A DNA stretch of 64,000 bases, taken from assembly GCF_002161675.1 (NCBI RefSeq), contig NZ_NFIH01000013.1:27720-91719 (forward strand). The letters are read 5' to 3'. This DNA is from Pseudoflavonifractor sp. An44. Its GTDB lineage: Bacteria; Bacillota; Clostridia; Oscillospirales; Oscillospiraceae. Position numbers and translations under genes: made by a program. The notes beneath the pieces were generated by a model, which was given only the letters and a program-made list of their open reading frames with translations, did not search any database and had not been told where the DNA came from. Below are positions 23,899 through 33,025 of the stretch, piece by piece. Positions within the stretch are counted from its first letter, which is position 1, and every line of letters starts with the position of its first letter.

Positions 23899-24846
23899 TT
23901 ACTGCTTTTCAATGGTGCTAACATTATATGCTGTATTGGTCAAATTGTCAACAATTTTTCGAAGAAATTCATATGTACCACAAATTTTTGTGTTTGAAGC
24001 AAAGTATTCCTTATGTCGTACCACTCGCCCGTGTAAAAAATCAGACAATTCTTCATATCTCTTTTGCTTGGGAACAGGATTCATTAGCTTATCATACACA
24101 TACAGCAACACCACAATATCATGGGTAAATGCGGATTTCATATTGTTCGTTCGGGAGCTTTTCGAGATTCCCTCTATGGCCTTTAGCCACTGAACCACTT
24201 CACTGGCTACCTGTTTTGTGCCGTCCAATCTTCTGGAGAGATTATTGATGAGGCAATTGCTATGTGCCGCAGCATTTCGCAAATCCCGAACGGTATTCAT
24301 CAGCTTATGGTCTACGATCTTTACACCATATCGATTTCGATAAAAATGGCACAGATGGAGCAGAGTACCAAATGAAATCACTTCTACAAATACCCATATT
24401 GGAAAATCTAGCTCATACTTTTCAATCAGGTCATGACAATAGTAACTGGATTTGTGGCTCTCCACCTGCTTGCGTACCTTTTCATTGGAACATAAGAAAT
24501 CTTTGACCAGTTGATATCCATCTTCCCCTGGATTTTCTGTTACAAGATGAACTAGCCGTACTTTGATGGCATGTTCGATATCCAGGCACATTTTCATGAT
24601 CAAGTACCTTAGATGCATATCTATGGTGGATAGCTCCTTTAAATGTGCAAAATCCAAGCCAATATATTGCCCTTTTAGCCTTCCCTCTTGGCATTTCGAG
24701 TAATTCTCCCGATAAGCTGCCACTTTCATGTAGTAGCTGTGCTTGGCTAAAAAAGTTCTTGCCTCATCCTCTGTGATTGCGTGGAAGGTAATGCCCTTTG
24801 TCTTCATATGCTGGATTTGCTCATCTATGGATAACATCCGCTTCAT
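23899..24846 (-). CDS. Abi-like (Abi_2 / AbiD-F type) abortive-infection protein
   Basis: A 315-residue protein of the Abi_2 family. It has the typical start LSIDEQIQHMKTKGITFHAI, then SYYMKVAAYRENY, IDMHLRYLIMKMCLDIEHAIKVRL and the C-terminal HEPN-type motif RDLRNAAAHSN (RxxxxH, about residues 211-221). HEPN proteins of this group act as RNases in phage exclusion or toxin systems. It is one of two family members in the window, and both are solitary. The ATG at 24846 has the weak ribosome site GGTGATGTAAG. It shares the AT-rich composition of the island beside the IS remnant. The defence role is known for the family, not shown here. Confidence 0.82.
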   Translation of the reverse strand: MKRMLSIDEQIQHMKTKGITFHAITEDEARTFLAKHSYYMKVAAYRENYSKCQEGRLKGQYIGLDFAHLKELSTIDMHLRYLIMKMCLDIEHAIKVRLVHLVTENPGEDGYQLVKDFLCSNEKVRKQVESHKSSYYCHDLIEKYELDFPIWVFVEVISFGTLLHLCHFYRNRYGVKIVDHKLMNTVRDLRNAAAHSNCLINNLSRRLDGTKQVASEVVQWLKAIEGISKSSRTNNMKSAFTHDIVVLLYVYDKLMNPVPKQKRYEELSDFLHGRVVRHKEYFASNTKICGTYEFLRKIVDNLTNTAYNVSTIEKQ

Positions 24847-24920
24847 TCTTACATCACCAATTCATGATTTATGATATATTGTATCATATTTTGTCCCATG
24901 ATAAAAGCTTCTAACTAACA

Positions 24921-24956
24921 AAACTTCCACACTCTTCGCAAAGAGTGTGGAAGTTT
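24921..24956 (-). terminator. Terminator of the nucleoside-type ABC operon
   Basis: AAACTTCCACACTCTT (24921-24936) pairs perfectly with 24941-24956 across CGCA. On the minus strand it follows the last permease gene. Confidence 0.85.
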
Positions 24957-24964
24957 TTCTTGTT

Positions 24965-25960
24965 TTATCGCTCTTCCCGGAAGTAGTTGAGGCCCAGGGC
25001 CGCAGGCTGTCCGCTGTTCTTGCTCTTTTTCACCGAGGTGGCAATGAGCACCAGAGCGGTGATGAGAAAGGGCAAGGCCTGGTACAGCTGAGAGGGCACC
25101 CCGGCCAGCCAGCCCAGGGGGCCGGGGAAGGCCATGGCCAGAGAGGGGCCGGACACCCGCAGGGTGTTGAAGAAGCCGAACACCACGGTGCCCACCATGG
25201 CGAAGGCGGGGCTCCAGTTGGCGAAGATGACCAGGGCCACGGCGATCCAGCCATAGCCGTTGATCCAGCAGCTGGAGGAGAGAGAGCCGTTCATGTTCAG
25301 GCCCATGTAGTAGCCGCCAATGCCCATGATGCCGGAGCCCAGCATAATGTGCAGGTACTTATAGCGGCGCACGTTGATGCCCACGGAGTCGGCAGCGGCG
25401 GGGTTTTCACCCACGGCCCGCAGCCTCAGCCCGGTGCGGGTGTACTTCAAATACCACCACATCACCAGGGCGATGACCACACCCAGGTACACCAGGACGT
25501 TGTGGTCAAAGAGCACCTCGCCCAGCACCGGGATGTTGGACAGCCCCGGAATGGGCAGGTCGGCAAAGCCGTTTTGGATGTTGGAGTAGTTGTTCATGGC
25601 GGGCCAACTCACCGCCTTCACGCCGTTGCCCACGAAGAAGAACACGCCCAGGCCGAAGGTGGTGATGGTCAGACCGGTGATGTTCTGGTTGGCCTGGAAG
25701 GTGACGGTGAGCACGGCGAAGATGAGGCCGCACAGGGCGGCGGTGAGGAAGGCCACCAGCACGCCCACCACCATGGAGTTGGCATAGCAGCCCAGGATAT
25801 AGCCGAAGATGGCGCCCACGGCCATGGTGCCCTCCACGCCCAGGTTCAGGCTGCCCGACTTCTCAATGGTGATCTCTCCCACGGTGCCGTAGAGCAGGGG
25901 GATGTTATACACAATGATGTTGTGGAGGAATGTGGTGACAATGTTCAGCTTATCATCCAT
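24965..25960 (-). CDS. ABC transporter permease for nucleosides (BMP/NupQ-YufQ type)
   Basis: A 331-residue protein with eight or more hydrophobic helices and the family phrases IPLLYGTVGEITIEKSGSLN, LNLGVEGTMAVGA and ALVIFANWSPAFAMVGTVVF. It pairs with the permease encoded upstream to form the membrane channel. The ATG at 25960 follows AAAGGAGGTGG and overlaps the end of the previous gene by 8 bases. With the ATPase and the BMP lipoprotein the operon is a complete purine nucleoside importer of the PnrA/Nup type. Substrate is inferred from family and the nearby xpt gene. Confidence 0.88.
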   Translation of the reverse strand: MDDKLNIVTTFLHNIIVYNIPLLYGTVGEITIEKSGSLNLGVEGTMAVGAIFGYILGCYANSMVVGVLVAFLTAALCGLIFAVLTVTFQANQNITGLTITTFGLGVFFFVGNGVKAVSWPAMNNYSNIQNGFADLPIPGLSNIPVLGEVLFDHNVLVYLGVVIALVMWWYLKYTRTGLRLRAVGENPAAADSVGINVRRYKYLHIMLGSGIMGIGGYYMGLNMNGSLSSSCWINGYGWIAVALVIFANWSPAFAMVGTVVFGFFNTLRVSGPSLAMAFPGPLGWLAGVPSQLYQALPFLITALVLIATSVKKSKNSGQPAALGLNYFREER

Positions 25961-27062
25961 GGCGCTCCACCTCCTTTTTGGCGATGACCACACGGAAGCG
26001 TGTGAAGAAGTCCGCCGCCAGCACCAGGAACAAAATGACGCCCTGGAGCATGTCGGCAAAGCTGGAATCCACCGAGGCAAAGGTGGCGGCAGCGGCGGTG
26101 GAGCCGTATTGCAGCACGCCGATGAGGGCGGACACCAGGAAGATGCCCACGGTGCTCAGTTTGGCCAGCCAGGCCACAATGATACCGGTCCAGCCCACAT
26201 CGTCGGTGATGGAGGCGGACAGGATGCCGGCGGTGCCCACCTTGAAGGCGGCGGCCAGGCCGATGAGGCAGGCGGAGAGGAACACGGTGCGCAGCACGAT
26301 GGTGCTCACCTTCATGCCTGCATACCGGGCAGTGCCCATGGAGTCGCCCACCACGGCGATCTCATAGCCCTGCTTGGTGCGCTTGAGGTAGACGTACACC
26401 AGCACGCCGAGAGCCAGCGTAATGAGCACGCAGATGTTCAGCCCGAACTTGCCCAGCATAATCCGGGGGAAGGACACCATGGAGGTGAAGCTGGCGAAGG
26501 TGGGCCGGGCGGACTCTGCGCTCAAAAAGAAGTTCCAATCCGCCTTGGTCTCCCCCAGGAAGGTGAGGAAGTACAGGGCGATGTAGTTGAGCATCAGGGT
26601 GAGCAGGGTCTCGTTGGTGCCGAACTTCACCTTGAGGGCGGCCACAAACAGGCCCAGCAGTCCGGCGGCCAGCATGGCGGCCAGACACATCATCAGCAGC
26701 ACCACCGGAGTGGGCAGCACGGGCCCGGCGGTAAAGGCCACCGCAGCGGCGGCAATGGCGCCCACAATGAACTGGCCCTCGCCGCCGATGTTCCAAAAGC
26801 GCATCTTAAAGGCCAGAGACAGGCCTAAGGCGGTGAGAATCAGAGGCACCAGGATTTTCAGGTAGTTTTCCGCCGCCTTATAGGCGATCTTGTTGCCCAC
26901 CATGCCCATGGTGAACATTTTGAAATAGTATTCCAGGGGGTTGACGCCCATGGCCAGCAGCACCAGGCCGCCCAGCACCAGGGCCAACGCCACCGCTCCC
27001 ACAATGAGGAGGATTTTTTTGAGCAGCGGGCAGTCCTCCCGCTTGACGATGTGCACACGCAT
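25953..27062 (-). CDS. ABC transporter permease for nucleosides (NupP-YufP type)
   Basis: A 369-residue integral membrane protein with a first helix at residues 15-40, then the conserved ALGLSLAFKMRFWNIGGEGQ, GTNETLLTLMLNYIALYF, and the late segments AGMKVSTIVLRTVFLSACLIGLA and DDVGWTGIIVAWLA. This is the larger permease of BMP-dependent nucleoside importers. The start at 27062 lies 3 bases past the ATPase stop and its end overlaps the second permease gene. Confidence 0.88.
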   Translation of the reverse strand: MRVHIVKREDCPLLKKILLIVGAVALALVLGGLVLLAMGVNPLEYYFKMFTMGMVGNKIAYKAAENYLKILVPLILTALGLSLAFKMRFWNIGGEGQFIVGAIAAAAVAFTAGPVLPTPVVLLMMCLAAMLAAGLLGLFVAALKVKFGTNETLLTLMLNYIALYFLTFLGETKADWNFFLSAESARPTFASFTSMVSFPRIMLGKFGLNICVLITLALGVLVYVYLKRTKQGYEIAVVGDSMGTARYAGMKVSTIVLRTVFLSACLIGLAAAFKVGTAGILSASITDDVGWTGIIVAWLAKLSTVGIFLVSALIGVLQYGSTAAAATFASVDSSFADMLQGVILFLVLAADFFTRFRVVIAKKEVERHG

Positions 27063-27065
27063 GGC

Positions 27066-28646
27066 TTACTTCTCCTCCCCTTCCTCTTGGAATAAGCTGT
27101 CGGCGGCATAGCCGGCAGGCTTGTCCTCGTACTTGTGGGTCAGGTCCAGGCTGCCCGTCATCATCAGGCCCAGCTCCTCCTTGGTGGTCTTGTGGGCGTG
27201 GACCACGCCCATGACCTTGCCGTGACACAGCACCAGGATTTTGTCGCACAGGGCCATCATCACGTCCAAATCCTCGCCCACGAAGAGGATGCCCACGCCG
27301 CTCTTCTTCTGCTCATTGAGGATGTTGTAGATGGCATAGGAGGAGTGGATGTCCAGGCCACGCACCGGGTAGGCGGTGACGATGACGTTGGGGCCCGCCT
27401 TGATCTCTCGGCCCAGCAGCACCTTCTGCACGTTGCCGCCGGAGAGCCGACGCACCGGGGTCTCGGTGGAGGGAGTCACCACACCCAGCTCCTCAATCAC
27501 CCGCTGGGCGTCCTCCCTACCCGCCTTCCGGTCCACAAAGGGGCCTTTGGCATCGTTGTAGTTCTTCAAGATCATGTTGTCCGTGATGGACATGGAGGGG
27601 GCCAGGCCCATGCCCAGACGGTCCTCGGGAATAAAGGACATGGAGATGCCCTTGGCCAGAATCTCCTTGGGGCTCAGGCCCACGATGTTCTCGCCCTTGT
27701 GAATCATCTTGCCCGCCTGGATGGGGCGCAGGCCGGCAATGGCCTCACACAGCTCCTTCTGGCCGCATCCGGCGATGCCCGCCACGCCCAGCATCTCGCC
27801 GCCTCGGATGTAGAAGCTGACGTTGTCGATGGCCACGTTGCCCTCGTCGCTGCGGATGGTCAGGTCGCGAATCTCCAGCAGCGGCTTGAGCTTCTCCATC
27901 TTGGGCCGCTCAATGTTCAAATCGATCTTGTGGCCCACCATCCACTCGGTGAGCTCCTGCTCGTTGGTCTCCTTGGTGTCCACGGTGGTGATATACTCGC
28001 CCTTGCGGAGGATGGCCACCCGGTCGGAGATGTCCATCACCTCGTTTAATTTGTGGGTGATGATGATGATGGAGTGGCCCTCGTCCCGCATGCGGCGGAG
28101 CACCCCGAAGAGCTTTTCGATCTCCTGGACGGTGAGCACGGCGGTGGGCTCGTCCAGAATGATGACCTTGGCCCCGTAGTAGAGCACCTTGATGATCTCC
28201 AGGGTCTGCTTTTCGGACACCGCCATGTTGCACACCTGCTTGCGGGGGTCCAGGTCGAAGCCGAACCTTTTGGCCATCTCCTCGATTTTACGGTAGCGGT
28301 CTTTTTTCAGCACAAAGCCCGCCTCCTGGGCCCCCATCCAGATGTTATCGGCGGCGGAGAATACATCCACCAGCTTGAAGTGCTGGTGAACCATGCCGAT
28401 GCCCAGCCGCTTGGCGTCCTGGGGGGAGGAAATGGTCACCGGCTGGCCGTCCACCAGAATGGTGCCGCTGTCGGGGGTGTAGATGCCGGACAGCATGTTC
28501 ATCAGGGTGGTCTTGCCGGAACCGTTCTCTCCCAACAGGGAGAGAATCTCTCCTTTTCGGAGATTCAGGTTGACGTTGTGGTTGGCCACCACCGGACCGA
28601 AGGTCTTGGTGATGCCACGAAGTTCCACGGCATAGGGTTCAGCCAT
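27066..28646 (-). CDS. ABC transporter ATPase for nucleosides (double ATP-binding cassette)
   Basis: A 526-residue tandem ABC protein. Cassette 1 has Walker A GENGSGKTT (about residue 38), Walker B VIILDEPTA and the H-loop IITHKL. In place of a canonical signature it shows MAVSEKQ. Cassette 2 has a degenerate Walker A (GIAGCGQKEL), the signature LSGGNVQK, and TAYPVRG where the Walker B acidic end would be. Such asymmetry is usual in this family. The ATG at 28646 follows GAAGGAGG. It energises the two downstream-encoded permeases. Confidence 0.9.
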   Translation of the reverse strand: MAEPYAVELRGITKTFGPVVANHNVNLNLRKGEILSLLGENGSGKTTLMNMLSGIYTPDSGTILVDGQPVTISSPQDAKRLGIGMVHQHFKLVDVFSAADNIWMGAQEAGFVLKKDRYRKIEEMAKRFGFDLDPRKQVCNMAVSEKQTLEIIKVLYYGAKVIILDEPTAVLTVQEIEKLFGVLRRMRDEGHSIIIITHKLNEVMDISDRVAILRKGEYITTVDTKETNEQELTEWMVGHKIDLNIERPKMEKLKPLLEIRDLTIRSDEGNVAIDNVSFYIRGGEMLGVAGIAGCGQKELCEAIAGLRPIQAGKMIHKGENIVGLSPKEILAKGISMSFIPEDRLGMGLAPSMSITDNMILKNYNDAKGPFVDRKAGREDAQRVIEELGVVTPSTETPVRRLSGGNVQKVLLGREIKAGPNVIVTAYPVRGLDIHSSYAIYNILNEQKKSGVGILFVGEDLDVMMALCDKILVLCHGKVMGVVHAHKTTKEELGLMMTGSLDLTHKYEDKPAGYAADSLFQEEGEEK

Positions 28647-28669
28647 GAAATCTGCCTCCTTCTCTTTTG

Positions 28670-28795
28670 AATGAAGAACGAAGAATGAATCATGAAGAAT
28701 GCAGGCCCTCAAGTCTCTGCCCCTTATGAAATCCGTGCCGCCATGCGGCACACCATAATTATTCGTTATTCATTCTTCATTTTTCATTTCCTGGT
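28670..28795 (+). repeat. MITE-like repeat (family 2), short internal-deletion form
   Basis: About 126 bases: AT-rich left end (GAATGAAGAACGAAGAATG..GAATGCAGG), a short centre, CCGTGCCGCCATGCGGCAC, and AT-rich right end. The GC-rich palindromic core is absent. It lies between the lipoprotein and ATPase genes of one operon, so it is transcribed with them. Confidence 0.8.
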
Positions 28796-28813
28796 TTTGC
28801 CCCGGGAAATAAC

Positions 28814-28850
28814 CATCCGGGCCGGCCGTTTTTCCCGGCCGGCCCGGATG
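28814..28850 (-). terminator. Strong GC-rich hairpin after the BMP lipoprotein gene
   Basis: CATCCGGGCCGGCCG (28814-28828) pairs perfectly with 28836-28850. The T run on the minus strand is poor, so it may act as a partial terminator or mRNA-stabilising hairpin between the abundant lipoprotein message and the transporter genes. Confidence 0.6.
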
Positions 28851-28884
28851 AGTTCAGGGCTGGATTCAATTTGAGGGTTGGGCC

Positions 28885-30108
28885 TTAGCCCACCTGCACG
28901 CCCTCCACAAAGTAGTTCATGGTACCGGTGATCACAGCGTCCTCCACGCTCTTGCCGCCGGCGGGCACGATCTCCTTGCCGTCGTTGGTCTTCAGAGCGG
29001 AGTCGGTCTGGGTGATGGTGACGGAGCCGTCGTCATTCTTGGTGTAGGACAGCTTCACGCCGGAGAACACGTCCCACTCGCCCGTGGCCAGCAGCTCGAT
29101 GATGGCGTCCAGGTAAGCCTGGGTGTCGGGGGCGCAGTTGTCGCTGAGCTCGGACACGCCCACCAGGCCCTTGACCAGGCCCTCATAGTAGGCGGGGCCG
29201 CCCATGGCGGTGACGAAGTTCTCCGCGCCGCCGCAGGTCATGGCGGTGTCGATGGCCTGCTTGTAGTACACGTCCCAGTTCCACACAGCGGCGGTGAGGT
29301 GGGCCTTGGGGGCGTCCACGGTCATGTCAGAGTTGTAGCCGCAGCCGAACACGCCGGCCTTCTCAGCGGCGATCTGGGGCTGAGCGGAGTCACAGTGCTG
29401 GGCGATGACACCGCAGTCATAGCTGTTGATGAGCTCCTCGGCAAAGGCGTACTCGTTCTGCTCGTCGTTCCACTTGCCCAGCTCCTTGACGTACACGGTG
29501 GCGTCGGGGTTCACGGACTGCACGCCCAGGGCGAAGCCGTTGATGCCGGAGCAGGTCTCAGCGTACTGGGTGCCGAAGGCGGAGACATAGCCCACATGAT
29601 TGTTGCCGGTCTCCAGGCTCTTCAAACCAGCGGCCACACCGGTGAGGTAGCGGGCCTGATAGATGCGGCCGAAGTAGTTGTTGAAGTTGGTCTCGTTGGA
29701 CAGGTAGCCGGTGGCGTGGGAGAAGATCACCTCGGGGTACTCCTCGGCCTTGGCGTTCATGGCGTTGAGGTAGTTGAAGGAGATACCAAAGATGATATCA
29801 CAGCTCTCACCCACCAGGGTGTCCACAGCGGCGGCCACCTTGTCGTCCTCCTCGGGCACCTCGTCCACGATGACCAGCTGGCTGTCAGGGTCCAGGCCCA
29901 GCTGGTCCATGGCGGTGGTAATGCCCTTGTGGTGGGCGTAGGTGTAACCGGCGGTGTCGGTCTTCTTGTTGATATAGATGGCGCCGACCTTAAAGTCGCT
30001 GTCGGCAGTGCCGGAGTTGGAGCTCTTGGGGTCGCTGTTTCCGCCGCAGGCGGCCAGGCTCAGCGCCATAACGCCAGCCATCACCAGGGCAAGGATACGC
30101 TTTTTCAT
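28885..30108 (-). CDS. BMP family nucleoside-binding lipoprotein (PnrA-like)
   Basis: A 407-residue substrate-binding protein with a lipoprotein signal ending in LAAC (about residues 18-21), a Ser/Asn-rich linker and the BMP fold. Recognisable are VGAIYINKKTDTAGYTYAHH at the start, CDIIFGISFNY, and NNHVGYVSAFGTQYAETCSG. It captures purine nucleosides outside the membrane for the ABC importer encoded downstream. ATG 30108 follows GGAGGAACG. As the first gene of the operon it is preceded by a structured sequence at 30194-30280. Confidence 0.9.
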   Translation of the reverse strand: MKKRILALVMAGVMALSLAACGGNSDPKSSNSGTADSDFKVGAIYINKKTDTAGYTYAHHKGITTAMDQLGLDPDSQLVIVDEVPEEDDKVAAAVDTLVGESCDIIFGISFNYLNAMNAKAEEYPEVIFSHATGYLSNETNFNNYFGRIYQARYLTGVAAGLKSLETGNNHVGYVSAFGTQYAETCSGINGFALGVQSVNPDATVYVKELGKWNDEQNEYAFAEELINSYDCGVIAQHCDSAQPQIAAEKAGVFGCGYNSDMTVDAPKAHLTAAVWNWDVYYKQAIDTAMTCGGAENFVTAMGGPAYYEGLVKGLVGVSELSDNCAPDTQAYLDAIIELLATGEWDVFSGVKLSYTKNDDGSVTITQTDSALKTNDGKEIVPAGGKSVEDAVITGTMNYFVEGVQVG

Positions 30109-30193
30109 ACGTTTCGTTCCTCCTTCAAATATCCCTTATCTGATTCCTACTATTATTTCAAAAAAAGGTGGTTCCTTTTCTGAAATCCACATT

Positions 30194-30280
30194 GGCCTCG
30201 CAGAGTTTTCCCGCCCCAGGCGGGAAAAGCCATTGAAAATCATTTTCTCCCGGGACATGTGCACGGGAGAAAATACTTCT
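30194..30280 (-). other. Three-copy structured motif, copy 1 (candidate RNA)
   Basis: On the minus strand: a hairpin ATTTTCTCCCG / CGGGAGAAAAT whose apical part reads TGCACATGTC, a linker close to ATTTTCAATGG, a second hairpin TTTTCCCGCC / GGCGGGAAAA, then ACTCTGCGAGGC. The same order and loop sequences recur at 47871-47963 and 56361-56453. It precedes the BMP lipoprotein gene. Confidence 0.6.
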
Positions 30281-30380
30281 CACCCTGCCAGTGTGAATTC
30301 GGCCGCGGTGTGTGCGGCCGAACTTTGCGCGCAGCAGGGTGCAATCATCGGTTTCAAAAGGCTCTGCCTTTTGAAGCCCA

Positions 30381-30950
30381 TCAACAAAACTCGATGCCTT
30401 TGGAGCTCATGGCCTTGATGCGGGCCAGAGACTCCACCCGCACCCCCATGGAGCGGATGAGATCGCCCCCGGGCTGGAAGGCCTTCTCCACCGCAATGCC
30501 AGCTCCCACCAGAGTGGCGCCGGAATCCCGCACCAGCTTGATCAGGCCCTGGAGGGCGGCGCCGTTGGCCAAAAAGTCGTCGATGAGGAGCACCCGGTCT
30601 CCGGGGCCCAAAAACTTCTTGGACACGATGATGTCATACACCCGGCCATGGGTGAAGGACTCCACCTGGGCGGAGTACACCTCCCCGGCGATGTTCTTGG
30701 TTTTATTCTTCTTGGCAAAGAGCACGGGAACGCCAAACTGCTGGGCCACCACACAGGCAATGCCAATGCCGGAGGCCTCGATGGTGAGGATTTTCGTCAC
30801 GTGGTCGTCGGCAAACAGCCGTGCCCACTCCTTGCCCATCTCCGCAAAGAGTCCCACGTCCATCTGGTGGTTGAGGAAGCTGTCCACCTTTAATACGTCT
30901 TCGCCCTCCATGACCCCGTCTTCCAGAATGCGCTGTTCCAACCGTTTCAC
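30381..30950 (-). CDS. xpt: Xanthine phosphoribosyltransferase
   Basis: A 189-residue type I PRTase. MKRLEQRILEDGVMEGEDVLKVDSFLNHQMD is the standard Xpt start; the PRPP loop is RVLLIDDFLANGAALQGL (about residues 122-139). It salvages xanthine (and weakly other purines) to XMP. GTG 30950 is chosen because AGAGAGGAG lies 8 bases upstream and the length then equals the family norm; open sequence upstream is accidental. No purine riboswitch is visible in front of it. The adjacent nucleoside importer suggests a shared purine-salvage role. Confidence 0.93.
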   Translation of the reverse strand: MKRLEQRILEDGVMEGEDVLKVDSFLNHQMDVGLFAEMGKEWARLFADDHVTKILTIEASGIGIACVVAQQFGVPVLFAKKNKTKNIAGEVYSAQVESFTHGRVYDIIVSKKFLGPGDRVLLIDDFLANGAALQGLIKLVRDSGATLVGAGIAVEKAFQPGGDLIRSMGVRVESLARIKAMSSKGIEFC

Positions 30951-31076
30951 CGCTCTTCGCTCCTCTCTCTTCTCTTGTCCATTTCCCGGGATTTCACCCC
31001 GGAACAAACATAAGATACCTGATATTTTAACAAAAAAACTTCCGCTGTTCCATTCTATTTTTTGCACATATCTTGC

Positions 31077-31105
31077 TTGTTGTCAAGTGTTATTTCTGGT
31101 ACAAT
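31077..31105 (+). promoter_or_regulatory. Promoter of the YitT gene
   Basis: TTGTTG (31077-31082), a 17-base spacer and TACAAT (31100-31105), 88 bases before the start codon. Confidence 0.55.
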
Positions 31106-31192
31106 ATTTACACTTTAGAAGGGTAATCAACAAATTGTAGAAAAGGTCCCAAATTCGCCCAATGATACGAGAGAGAAAGGGGTACGAAGCCG

Positions 31193-32044
31193 ATGAAAGT
31201 GAAACAATTCCTGACCGAATATGCCCTGCTCACCCTGGGCACTGCCCTGGTGGCCATGGGCACCTACTTCTTCAAGTTTCCCAATCACTTTTCCACCGGA
31301 GGTGTGACGGGCATCGCCGTCATTCTCTCCTCCATCTTCCCCTCCATCAGCTCCTCCCTGTTCGCCTCGGTCATCAACGTGGCCTTCCTCCTGCTGGGCT
31401 TCGGGGTGCTCAACCGGGGCTTCGGCGTGCGCACCGTGTACTGCTCCCTTCTCTTCTCCGGCATGCTGGCTGGGCTGGAGTGGCTGGTGCCTCTGTCCGG
31501 CCCCCTCACCGATGAGAAGCTGCTGGAGCTGTTCTTCGGCGTCATCCTCCCCGCCCTGGGCTCTGCCATCCTCTTCAACACCCAGGGCTCCACCGGCGGC
31601 ACCGATATCCTGGCCATGATACTGAAAAAATTTACCAGCTTGGACATCGGCATGGCCCTGCTCTATGTGGACGTACTGATCGCCGGGTCCACCCTCATTT
31701 TGATTGACATTGAGACGGGCCTCTTCTCCCTGCTGGGCCTGGTGTTGAAGTCTGTCCTGGTGGACTCGGTGATTGAGTCTCTCAACCGGAAGAAGAGCTT
31801 CATTCTGGTGACCTCCTGCCCGGAAGAGGTGTGCGACTTCATCACCCACACCCTCCACCGCTCCGCCACCTTCTGGAAGGGCGAGGGCGCCTACTCCCAT
31901 CAGGACAAGTGGGTGGTGCTCACCGCCCTGTCCCGGGCCCAGGCGGTGGCTCTGCGCCGCCATCTGAAGGCCATCGACCCCCACGCCTTCATGCTCATCA
32001 CCAACTCCAGCGAAATCTTCGGCAAGGGCTTCCTCCGCGCCTGA
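31193..32044 (+). CDS. YitT family membrane protein
   Basis: A 283-residue protein with five or six N-terminal helices (residues 10-170) and a soluble C-terminal DUF2179 domain. Family marks are the opening TEYALLTLGTALVAMGTYFF, NHFSTGGVTGIAVIL, NTQGSTGGTDILAMI and the C-terminal KSFILVTSCPEEVCDFI and HAFMLITNSSEIFGKGF. The transported substrate of YitT proteins is unknown. The ATG at 31193 follows GAAAGGGGTACGAAGCC, a slightly distant ribosome site. Confidence 0.9.
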   Translation: MKVKQFLTEYALLTLGTALVAMGTYFFKFPNHFSTGGVTGIAVILSSIFPSISSSLFASVINVAFLLLGFGVLNRGFGVRTVYCSLLFSGMLAGLEWLVPLSGPLTDEKLLELFFGVILPALGSAILFNTQGSTGGTDILAMILKKFTSLDIGMALLYVDVLIAGSTLILIDIETGLFSLLGLVLKSVLVDSVIESLNRKKSFILVTSCPEEVCDFITHTLHRSATFWKGEGAYSHQDKWVVLTALSRAQAVALRRHLKAIDPHAFMLITNSSEIFGKGFLRA

Positions 32045-32157
32045 CCTTCACAAGTGCCATTTCCCATCCCAGACTCCGACAGAATTTTTCCACAGCTTCG
32101 TGCTACAATGTGGAAAAATACAGGGAAACCTGCGTTTCCCCAGGAGGCAGATGAGGA

Positions 32158-32955
32158 ATGGCACTTTTTTTAAAGGACAAACGGCAGGTGCTCAACCTGC
32201 CCGTGGATAGCATCCACCCCAACCCCAACCAGCCCCGGAGTATCTTCTCCCAGGCGGAGCTGCAAGAGCTGTCCGACTCCATCGTGCAGCTGGGCATCTT
32301 ACAGCCCCTGTCGGTACGAAAGGTGGGGGGCGAGTGGGAGCTCATCTCGGGGGAGCGGCGGCTGCGGGCGGCCCAGATGGCGGGGATGACCATGGTGCCC
32401 TGCCTGGTGGTGCAGACGGATGAGGAGACCTCCTCCCTGCTGGCCCTGGTGGAGAACATCCAGCGGCGCAACCTGGACGTGTGGGAAGAGGCCATCGCCC
32501 TGCGCCGCCTCATCACCCTCCACCACATGTCTCAGGACGAGGTGGCCCGGCGGGTGGGCAAGAGCCAGTCGGCGGTGGCCAACAAGCTGCGGCTTCTCAA
32601 GCTGCCCCCCGACGTCATCGACATTCTCCGCCAGGCCCAGCTCACCGAGCGTCACGCCCGGGCGCTGCTGCGGCTGGACAACGGAGACGACCAGCGCAAG
32701 GCCGCCCAGTACATCGTCCGCAACAACCTCACGGTGGCCCAGTCCGAGGCGTACATCTCCAAGCTGTGCCAGGACACCAAAACCAAGCAGCCCCCCTCCC
32801 CTATTTTGCGCATTAAGGATGTGCGGTTATTCTTCAACACCCTGCGCCGCTCGGTGAATCTTATGGAGGCGGCGGGGCTGCACACCCAGTGCACCAAGGA
32901 GGAAGTGGAGGATGGGGTGAAGGTGACCATTCACATTCAGAAACCTGCGGAATAA
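32158..32955 (+). CDS. Noc-like ParB family protein
   Basis: A 265-residue ParB-type CTPase and DNA-binding protein. N-terminal PNPNQPRSIF and GERRLRAAQMAG form the CTP-binding domain, the HTH is in SQDEVARRVGKSQSAVANKLRLL (about residues 127-149), and a short dimerisation domain ends the protein. A second ParB is encoded 1.6 kb on, beside ParA, so this one is best read as the Noc-type paralogue, which binds its own sites and blocks division over the nucleoid. I see no Noc-type ATTTCCCGGGAAAT site nearby. The ATG at 32158 follows CAGGAGG. Confidence 0.85.
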   Translation: MALFLKDKRQVLNLPVDSIHPNPNQPRSIFSQAELQELSDSIVQLGILQPLSVRKVGGEWELISGERRLRAAQMAGMTMVPCLVVQTDEETSSLLALVENIQRRNLDVWEEAIALRRLITLHHMSQDEVARRVGKSQSAVANKLRLLKLPPDVIDILRQAQLTERHARALLRLDNGDDQRKAAQYIVRNNLTVAQSEAYISKLCQDTKTKQPPSPILRIKDVRLFFNTLRRSVNLMEAAGLHTQCTKEEVEDGVKVTIHIQKPAE

Positions 32956-32959
32956 GAGG

Positions 32960-32992
32960 ACACGCCGTCCCGGCTCGGGGCGGCGTGTTTCT
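32960..32992 (+). terminator. Intrinsic terminator after the Noc-like gene
   Basis: ACACGCCG (32960-32967) pairs with CGGCGTGT (32981-32988), with inner CCCG/CGGG pairing, and TTTCTTTT follows. Confidence 0.85.
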
Positions 32993-33025
32993 TTTATTCC
33001 TTTAATATATATTATATAGGCTGAC

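Noticed and set aside
24947..25987. His/Gly-rich open frame opposite the nucleoside permease
   Set aside because: Antisense to a well-supported membrane protein and compositionally an artefact.
30951..31192. Purine riboswitch in front of xpt or the nucleoside-uptake operon
   Set aside because: The conserved junction and loop sequences of purine riboswitches are absent from both leaders.
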